A DNA stretch of 29,185 nucleotides from assembly GCA_910584615.1 (NCBI GenBank), contig CAJUAM010000037.1, positions 1-29,185 of the forward strand, given 5' to 3'. The notes beneath the pieces are model-generated. The model was not told the DNA's origin. It did not search any database and saw only the letters and a list, made by a program, of their open reading frames with translations. Shown piece by piece: positions 23,607 to 29,185 of this stretch; the stretch's first letter is position 1, and every line of letters starts with the position of its first letter. Made by a program: the position numbers and the translations under genes. Origin of the DNA: an uncultured Dorea sp. Its GTDB lineage: Bacteria > Bacillota > Clostridia > Lachnospirales > Lachnospiraceae.

Positions 23607-24539
23607 ATGGACTGGGTATTAGCAACAGTAGGGATAATTTTTTTAATATGCATTATTACTGGAATCTGTCAGGGAGCGCTCCGCATAGCGGTGTCCCTTG
23701 TGACGACACTTGTCACTCTGCTCATTGTATTTTTTGCGACACCGTATGTAGCGAAGGCTATCGTGCAGTATACTCCGGTGGATGAGATGATAGAGCAGAA
23801 AGTCAGTGCGGCGATCATGGATGCGGCAAGGACACATTTGTCAGAAGGGGTAAATAATCTGACCGGAGGAGGGGTATCTGAGGAGGATGTTAAGAAAGCG
23901 CTGGATGCAGCTGGTATAAGTGAAGAGGAGTTGGAGTCCCAGGGGGTCAGTGTTAGTGACATTGCGGAAGGGAATATAGACGAAGATCTGTTATCACAGC
24001 TTGGAATTGCGGACAAGCTTGTTTCAAGGGACGATGAAAGCAGCGAAGGAGAGGACAGAGAGAATAGTATATTGGATAATATGGAGATTCCGAGAGATAT
24101 ACAGCAGGAGGCGATCAATGGGGCGGATCTGCCGGAGATTTTTAAGAATCTTCTGGCGGTGAATAATAACAGCGAGATTTATGAAGAGCTGGGTGTTGAG
24201 ACATTTGCGCAGTATGTAGGAAGTTTTTTGGCGAAATTGATCATTAACATTATATCTTATCTGGTAACCTTTTTGATCGTTACGATTATCTTGAGGGCGA
24301 TCATTTTTGCGCTTGATATTGTGGCTGAGATCCCGGTACTCGGATTCATAAACCGTCTGGCTGGCGGAGTGATCGGCTTTGCCGGTGCGGCGATCATTGT
24401 GTGGATATTATTTGTAGCCGTTACATTGATGTATACAACCGTAATAGGAAAAGACATCTATGCTTCGATACAAAGCAACGGCATCCTGAAATTTCTGTAT
24501 GACAATAACCCTATCATGGGGATGGCAGCGAAGATTTAA
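23607..24539 (+). CDS. CvpA-family membrane protein
   Basis: A 310-residue membrane protein of the CvpA (colicin V production) family. Two N-terminal helices (about 4-20 and 25-46) and two or three C-terminal ones (about 205-237, 250-280) flank a long acidic insert (about 85-190) rich in Glu, Asp and Ser that smaller CvpA proteins lack. The signature-like parts are GICQGALRIAVSLVTTLVTLLIVFF and FINRLAGGVIGFAGAAIIVWIL. CvpA proteins are linked to cell-envelope homeostasis; the molecular role is not settled. It is translated from AAGGAGA nine bases after the DUF5711-type gene, so the three envelope genes form one unit. Confidence 0.85.
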   Translation: MDWVLATVGIIFLICIITGICQGALRIAVSLVTTLVTLLIVFFATPYVAKAIVQYTPVDEMIEQKVSAAIMDAARTHLSEGVNNLTGGGVSEEDVKKALDAAGISEEELESQGVSVSDIAEGNIDEDLLSQLGIADKLVSRDDESSEGEDRENSILDNMEIPRDIQQEAINGADLPEIFKNLLAVNNNSEIYEELGVETFAQYVGSFLAKLIINIISYLVTFLIVTIILRAIIFALDIVAEIPVLGFINRLAGGVIGFAGAAIIVWILFVAVTLMYTTVIGKDIYASIQSNGILKFLYDNNPIMGMAAKI

Positions 24540-24564
24540 AGATAAATATTTTTCAAAATGAAAA

Positions 24565-24594
24565 AGGGGCTGGGCATTTTACTGTCCAGCCTCT
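24565..24594. terminator. Bidirectional terminator between cvpA-like gene and carB
   Basis: AGGGGCTGGGCA pairs with TGTCCAGCCTCT (G-U pairs included) around a six-base loop, with A's on the left and TT on the right. It serves two convergent genes. Confidence 0.7.
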
Positions 24595-24600
24595 TAACCG

Positions 24601-27600
24601 TTATTCTTTATCATGGATTTCACTGTGTAGTGCCTGCAGTGATTTGACTTCTCCGTTCCCGTGTTCTTTTACATAGTGGATTCCTTTTGCCGCGGCCCTG
24701 GCGGCAGCGATCGTCGTCATATAAGGAATCTTGGCTTTGATCGCGGCTTTGCGGAGATAGCTGTCGTCATGCACACTGTCCTTTCCAACAGGAGAGTTGA
24801 CGATAAAATCAATCTGTCCATTCGTGATCATATCCAGAATGTTCGGACGTCCTTCATAGAGCTTGTTGACTCTCAAAGCGTCAATGGAAGCTTCGCGGAT
24901 CAATTTATATGTATTGCCGGTAGCTAGGATCTTAAATCCATCTTTTGCGAAACTCTTCGCGATTTCCACGACTTCGGCTTTATCTTTGCGGTTTACAGAG
25001 ATAAGAGCTGTTCCGCCAAGAGGAAGCTTTGTCTGAGTTGCCTCCTGTGCTTTATAGAAAGCTTCTCCGTAATATGGAGAAAGTCCTAATACTTCGCCCG
25101 TAGAGCGCATTTCCGGCCCAAGGATCGGATCGACTTCCTGGAACATATTGAAGGGGAAGACAGCTTCCTTTACACCGTAATACGGAATCTCTTGTTCTTT
25201 CAGGTTCAAAACCGGTGAAGGATTTCCGGTGATCTCCGATGTGATGATTTCTGTAGCCAGAGGAACCATGCGTATATTGCATACTTTTGACACAAGGGGA
25301 ACAGTACGGGAAGCTCTGGGGTTTGCTTCCAGAACATACACTTTGCCCTTTTCAATGGCGTACTGCATGTTCATAAGTCCCTTGACGTGCATTTCCTCTG
25401 CGATTTTTCTGGTATATTCTTTGATGGTTGCCACATTTTCTTCTGAAATGTGTACAGAGGGTATGATACAGGCGGAATCACCGGAGTGGACTCCGGCAAG
25501 CTCTATATGCTCCATGACAGCAGGAACAAAAGCATGGGTTCCGTCGCTGATCGCATCTGCTTCGCATTCCAGTGCATGATTCAGAAAACGGTCAATAAGG
25601 ATCGGACGGTCGGGAGTTACTCCGACGGCAGCATTCATGTAGCTTTCCATACTTTCATCGTCATATACAACTTCCATACCGCGTCCCCCCAGAACATAAG
25701 AAGGACGGACCATAACCGGATAACCGATCTTTTTTGCGATTTGGAGAGCTTCTTTGACCGTGGCTGCCATGCCGGATTCCGGCATAGGGATATCAAGCTT
25801 TTCCATCATCTCACGAAACAGGTCGCGGTCTTCTGCCAGATCGATGACTGACGGAGAGGTGCCAAGGATCCTGACACCATTTTTTTCGAGTTCGGAGGCA
25901 AGATTTAACGGAGTCTGACCGCCGAATTGCGCAATTACACCAAGTGGTTTTTCTTTATTATAAATGCTGAGTACATCTTCCAGTGTCAGTGGTTCAAAGT
26001 AAAGCTTGTCTGAGGTGTCATAATCAGTGGACACAGTTTCGGGGTTGCAGTTTACGATGATAGTCTCAAACCCCAGTTTTTTAAGCGCGAGAGCAGCATG
26101 TACACAACAGTAGTCAAACTCGATCCCCTGTCCGATACGGTTTGGCCCGCCGCCGAGTATCATGATCTTTGGCCTGTCTGTACTGACTGGATTTTTGTCT
26201 GTGGCATTGTAAGTAGAGTAGTAGTAAGCATTATTTTCAGTCCCGCTTACATGAACGCCTTCCCACGCTTGCGAAACTCCTAGCTCAAGACGGCGATTGC
26301 GTATAGCTTCCTCCGGAATATCAAGAAGCTGCCCCAGATATTTGTCTGAGAAACCATCTTTTTTTGCGGCGATCAGTTTATCATCAGGCGGAAGAGAACC
26401 TTTAAAGCAAACAAGGGCTTCTTCTTGTTCAACAAGTTCTTTCATCTGTTCAATGAACCATGTTTTTACTTTTGTGATCTGGAAGAGTTCTTCTACAGAA
26501 GCACCTTTGCGCAGGGCTTCATACATTATAAAGTGTCTGTCACTTGACGGAGTGATGAGAAGCTTAAGAAGAGCTTCTTTGGACTGGCTGTTATAATCTT
26601 TTGCGTGTCCAAGTCCGTACCTGCCGGTCTCGAGGCTTCGGATAGCCTTCTGGAAAGCTTCTTTATAGGTCTTTCCGATACTCATGACTTCACCTACGGC
26701 TCTCATCTGTGTGCCCAGCTTGTCTTCGACGCCTTTGAACTTTTCAAATGCCCAGCGCGCGAATTTGATCACAACATAATCTCCGTCCGGAACATATTTA
26801 TCAAGTGTTCCGTATTTGCCGCAAGGAATATCTTTTAATGTTAAGCCGGCAGCGAGCATGGAAGATACCAGAGCGATCGGGAAACCGGTAGCTTTAGAGG
26901 CAAGAGCAGAGGAACGGGAAGTTCTCGGATTGATCTCAATAACAACGATGCGGTCTGTAACAGGGTCATGCGCAAACTGCACATTTGTTCCGCCGATGAC
27001 CTGTACTGACTCAACGATGCGGTAAGCCTGTTGTTGAAGTCTTTTCTGACATTCTTCAGTAATAGTGAGCATTGGGGCAGAACAGAAAGAATCTCCGGTA
27101 TGTACCCCCAAAGGATCAATGTTTTCTATAAAACAGACAGTAATCATATTATTTTCGCAGTCACGGACGACTTCAAGCTCTAATTCTTCCCAACCGAGAA
27201 TGGATTCTTCTACAAGAACCTGTCCTACAAGACTTGCCTGAAGACCCCTTGCGCAAGTAGTCTTAAGTTCTTCTTTGTTATAGACAAGTCCGCCGCCGGC
27301 ACCGCCCATTGTATATGCAGGGCGCAAAACAACCGGATAGCTCAGCTTGTCAGCGATTCCAAGAGCTTCATCTACTGTGTAGGCAACCTCGCTTCTTGCC
27401 ATTTCGATCCCGATCGCATCCATGGATTTTTTGAATTCAATACGGTCCTCCCCGCGTTCGATCGCATCAACCTGAACGCCGATGACCTGTACATGGTATT
27501 TGTCAAGAATGCCTGCTTTTGAAAGTTCGGCGCAGAGGTTAAGGCCAGACTGCCCTCCAAGATTAGGAAGCAGCGCGTCAGGGCGCTCTTTTGCAATGAT

Positions 27601-27828
27601 CTGTTCCAGACGTTCCATATTCAAAGGTTCGATATAAGTTACATCGGCAGTTTCCGGGTCAGTCATGATCGTGGCGGGGTTGGAATTTACCAATACAATC
27701 TCATATCCCAGCTTTCTTAAAGCCTTGCAGGCCTGCGTTCCGGAATAATCAAATTCGCATGCCTGTCCGATGATGATGGGACCGGAGCCAATGATTAATA
27801 CTTTGTTAATATCTGTTCTTTTTGGCAT
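24601..27828 (-). CDS. carB: Carbamoyl-phosphate synthase large subunit
   Basis: A 1,075-residue enzyme making carbamoyl phosphate for arginine and pyrimidine synthesis from bicarbonate, ammonia (from the small subunit's glutaminase) and two ATP. It contains two homologous ATP-grasp halves. The first includes SGPIIIGQACEFDYSGTQACKAL, GGQSGLNL and MGGAGGGLVYN. The second includes GGGPNRIGQGIEFDYCCVHA, GGQTPLNLA and YVLGGRGMEVVYDD. The end is an MGS-like allosteric domain (about 935-1060, with KILATGNTYKLI and YMTTIAAARAA). The length is normal and no key motif looks lost. An AAAGGAGG site precedes the start. The small subunit gene carA is not adjacent on either side. Confidence 0.97.
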   Translation of the reverse strand: MPKRTDINKVLIIGSGPIIIGQACEFDYSGTQACKALRKLGYEIVLVNSNPATIMTDPETADVTYIEPLNMERLEQIIAKERPDALLPNLGGQSGLNLCAELSKAGILDKYHVQVIGVQVDAIERGEDRIEFKKSMDAIGIEMARSEVAYTVDEALGIADKLSYPVVLRPAYTMGGAGGGLVYNKEELKTTCARGLQASLVGQVLVEESILGWEELELEVVRDCENNMITVCFIENIDPLGVHTGDSFCSAPMLTITEECQKRLQQQAYRIVESVQVIGGTNVQFAHDPVTDRIVVIEINPRTSRSSALASKATGFPIALVSSMLAAGLTLKDIPCGKYGTLDKYVPDGDYVVIKFARWAFEKFKGVEDKLGTQMRAVGEVMSIGKTYKEAFQKAIRSLETGRYGLGHAKDYNSQSKEALLKLLITPSSDRHFIMYEALRKGASVEELFQITKVKTWFIEQMKELVEQEEALVCFKGSLPPDDKLIAAKKDGFSDKYLGQLLDIPEEAIRNRRLELGVSQAWEGVHVSGTENNAYYYSTYNATDKNPVSTDRPKIMILGGGPNRIGQGIEFDYCCVHAALALKKLGFETIIVNCNPETVSTDYDTSDKLYFEPLTLEDVLSIYNKEKPLGVIAQFGGQTPLNLASELEKNGVRILGTSPSVIDLAEDRDLFREMMEKLDIPMPESGMAATVKEALQIAKKIGYPVMVRPSYVLGGRGMEVVYDDESMESYMNAAVGVTPDRPILIDRFLNHALECEADAISDGTHAFVPAVMEHIELAGVHSGDSACIIPSVHISEENVATIKEYTRKIAEEMHVKGLMNMQYAIEKGKVYVLEANPRASRTVPLVSKVCNIRMVPLATEIITSEITGNPSPVLNLKEQEIPYYGVKEAVFPFNMFQEVDPILGPEMRSTGEVLGLSPYYGEAFYKAQEATQTKLPLGGTALISVNRKDKAEVVEIAKSFAKDGFKILATGNTYKLIREASIDALRVNKLYEGRPNILDMITNGQIDFIVNSPVGKDSVHDDSYLRKAAIKAKIPYMTTIAAARAAAKGIHYVKEHGNGEVKSLQALHSEIHDKE

Positions 27829-27880
27829 AAGTACCTCCTTTGGTTAAAAATGCGTATCTATTGTTTGCGGATAGTAAAGT

Positions 27881-27987
27881 TATGAATATTTATGCAAATA
27901 TATCTTTTGGCGCTTATACTATTATATAGGATAAGTCATAAAAATCATAGTAAAAATTAGAAAAAAAGTTTTATAAATATTTATGAA
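27881..27987 (-). promoter_or_regulatory. Pair of ARG-box-like sites around the carB promoter
   Basis: TATGAATATTTATGCA (27881-27896) and TTATAAATATTTATGAA (27971-27987) share the core ATGAATATTTATG / ATAAATATTTATG and match the A/T-rich dyad shape of ArgR boxes. They lie 90 bases apart and flank the minus-strand -10 at 27921-27926. This fits arginine control of carB, by resemblance only. No gene lies in the 257-base gap, which is otherwise A/T-rich. Confidence 0.45.
27921..27926 (-). promoter_or_regulatory. -10 element of carB
   Basis: TATAAT on the minus strand, 93 bases upstream of the carB ATG. The -35 region is a poor match to consensus. Confidence 0.5.
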
Positions 27988-27991
27988 AAAT

Positions 27992-27997
27992 GTATAA
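27992..27997 (+). promoter_or_regulatory. -10 element of the AraC-family gene
   Basis: TATAAT on the plus strand, 89 bases before the AraC start, with a weak -35 (TTTATA region) that overlaps the ARG-box-like site at 27971-27987. Confidence 0.4.
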
Positions 27998-28085
27998 TAG
28001 GCATGGCGTTTTATGAGTGCGATAAGAATTGTAGAGATGATGAAAATATGATATATTAAAAGTATCACTGGAGAGGAAGAACAAT

Positions 28086-28991
28086 ATGGCGTATGAAGAA
28101 AGAGTAAGAAGTAAGGAAGAGAGTTACCGTGTCGGCGCTACATTCCGGCTTTTGTGTCTGGTGCCGGAGAGTACAGAACTGGCACTCACTGTCTGCGGAA
28201 TAGAGCGCTGTGTCCCTTCGCAGTCATATGGTCCATGTAAAAGAGATGACTATCATCTGCATTTTGTGCTTGATGGTAAAGGAACTTTGAAGATTGAGGA
28301 TAAATACTATTATCCTCATCGTGGACAAGTATTCGTAGTACCGCCGGATGTGGAGATCCATTATTACTGCGATGATAACGAACCGTGGCATTACACATGG
28401 GTATCTTTCACTGGAACCAAGGCGGCATATTATCTGGAGAAGGCAGGAATCACCATGGATCATCCGGTTCGTGACTGCTACATTAATCCAGAGGAATTTT
28501 GCGCCTACACAGAAAAGATATTAAAATATCATGAACTGACAGTTGCCAATGAGCTGATCAGAAATTCTCTGCTTTATGAATTATTTGCGCTTTTGGTCCA
28601 TTCACAGAACCAGAATCTGATTGACAATCATAAGCCGGTAGAGCATGATTATCTGCCGGACGTTTATGTTAATTATGCTGTGGAGTATATCCATTACAAT
28701 TACGCTCATATCCGAGTCAGCGATATTGCAGATTATATTGGTATCACTCGTTCTTATCTGACCCATATTTTTAAACAAAAGCTTGGTGTATCGCCGCAGG
28801 AATATTTGCTTAACTACCGTCTCGATCAAAGTTTAAGACTCCTTCGTTCTACAAATCTATCTATACAGGAAATATCAGAAAAAATTGGATATGAGAACCC
28901 GCTGACATTTTCAAAAATGTTTAAAAATGTTTATGGATCAAGTCCCAAAAATTACCGTATCCAGATGCTGGAAAAACCGGATAAAAGTTGA
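28086..28991 (+). CDS. AraC-family transcriptional regulator with cupin N-terminal domain
   Basis: A 301-residue regulator. The N-terminal part (about 40-120) is an AraC-type cupin sugar-binding domain with YHLHFVLDGKGTLKIEDKYYYPHRGQVFVVPPD. The C-terminal part (about 197-295) has two helix-turn-helix units: RVSDIADYIGITRSYLTHIFKQ and SIQEISEKIGYENPLTFSKMFKNVYG, the latter with the family signature SSPKNYR. It starts after GGAGAGGAAG. A sugar ABC permease gene converges on it from the right across a shared terminator, so a neighbouring sugar transporter operon is the likely target. Confidence 0.93.
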   Translation: MAYEERVRSKEESYRVGATFRLLCLVPESTELALTVCGIERCVPSQSYGPCKRDDYHLHFVLDGKGTLKIEDKYYYPHRGQVFVVPPDVEIHYYCDDNEPWHYTWVSFTGTKAAYYLEKAGITMDHPVRDCYINPEEFCAYTEKILKYHELTVANELIRNSLLYELFALLVHSQNQNLIDNHKPVEHDYLPDVYVNYAVEYIHYNYAHIRVSDIADYIGITRSYLTHIFKQKLGVSPQEYLLNYRLDQSLRLLRSTNLSIQEISEKIGYENPLTFSKMFKNVYGSSPKNYRIQMLEKPDKS

Positions 28992-28994
28992 AGA

Positions 28995-29028
28995 AGACGC
29001 CCTGCAGGTTAAAGCAGGGCGTCTCTTT
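28995..29028. terminator. Strong terminator after the AraC gene, probably shared
   Basis: AGACGCCCTGC pairs perfectly (11 bp) with GCAGGGCGTCT around an eight-base loop, followed by CTTTAATTTT. It is between two converging genes and may act on both strands. Confidence 0.9.
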
Positions 29029-29063
29029 AATTTTAAGTATATACGATGATGATCCTGTGGCTG

Positions 29064-29185
29064 TCACAGCTTACCGCCGGAAGTTGCAATACCTTCGATG
29101 AATTGTTTCTGGAAGATCAGATATAAAATAATCATCGGGATACATGCCAGCAGCGAAGCTGCCATAAGCTGCGGATAGTTGCTTG
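29064..29185 (-). CDS. Sugar ABC transporter permease, C-terminal end (cut by window edge)
   Basis: The minus strand is open from the window edge to a TGA at 29066-29064 and encodes the last 39 residues of a carbohydrate ABC permease of the MalG/AraQ type: QLMAASLLACIPMIILYLIFQK, then the usual ending FIEGIATSGGKL. The last membrane helix and the short Gly-Lys tail are characteristic. The rest of the gene and the transporter operon lie to the right of the window. It converges with the AraC-family gene. Confidence 0.88.
   Translation of the reverse strand, partial: SNYPQLMAASLLACIPMIILYLIFQKQFIEGIATSGGKL

Noticed and set aside
27829..28085. Possible riboswitch or attenuator leader upstream of carB
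   Set aside because: The region is A/T-rich with no convincing terminator-antiterminator pair or aptamer-like conserved structure; only short operator-like dyads were seen.

Overview
The window looks like chromosome of an anaerobic, spore-forming-lineage Firmicute, most likely a Lachnospiraceae (Clostridium cluster XIVa) species. The grounds are gene content (a stand-alone Spo0A DNA-binding domain, a DUF5711-type protein, the pfk-dnaX-ebfC-recR block, split transketolase subunits), strong AGGAGG-type ribosome binding sites, and moderate-to-low G+C with A/T-rich intergenic regions. No rRNA, tRNA, CRISPR array or recognised riboswitch was seen.

Layout. (1) 1-2600, minus strand: a visibly G+C-richer mobile segment with three overlapping tyrosine recombinase genes, the third cut by the window edge. 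This is the arrangement of a RIT (recombinase in trio) element. Its upstream end carries a 20-bp near-perfect inverted repeat and a 20-bp perfect palindrome, and abuts the broken C-terminal end of a different, phage/ICE-type integrase (2591-2776). (2) 2777-3728: a repeat- and hairpin-rich spacer, then a small stand-alone Spo0A C-terminal-domain regulator on the minus strand. (3) 3729-7040: an OmpR/VanR-type response regulator and an unusually large 867-residue sensor kinase. (4) 7105-12035: a promoter, then a phosphofructokinase with an unusual active-site signature, dnaX, ebfC, recR and a LacI-family regulator. (5) 12221-14855: transaldolase and the two half-transketolase subunits, with their own promoter and a strong terminator, forming the non-oxidative pentose phosphate module. 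(6) 14945-20389: an operon of a MalY/PatB-like C-S lyase, a cystine-type amino acid ABC transporter (binding protein, permease, ATPase), a BtpA/SgcQ-family TIM-barrel protein and a ribokinase-like PfkB kinase, followed after a terminator by a MarR-family regulator. (7) 21065-24594: an envelope-associated operon of an MPN-like/TM/LysM protein, a DUF5711-type membrane protein and a CvpA-like protein. (8) 24601-27828, minus: carB, with no carA beside it and with ArgR-box-like sites upstream. (9) 28086-28991: an AraC-family regulator, then the C-terminal tail of a sugar ABC permease on the minus strand at the window edge.

The best candidate for an undescribed system is region 6. A cystine-like importer, a PLP C-S lyase, a BtpA protein and a ribokinase-like kinase in one transcription unit suggest uptake and breakdown of a compound with both a sulfur amino acid part and a pentose part. 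This is inference from gene content; the substrate cannot be read from sequence. The junction between the recombinase trio and the broken integrase, and the MPN-like cytoplasmic domain joined to an external LysM domain, are the next most interesting.
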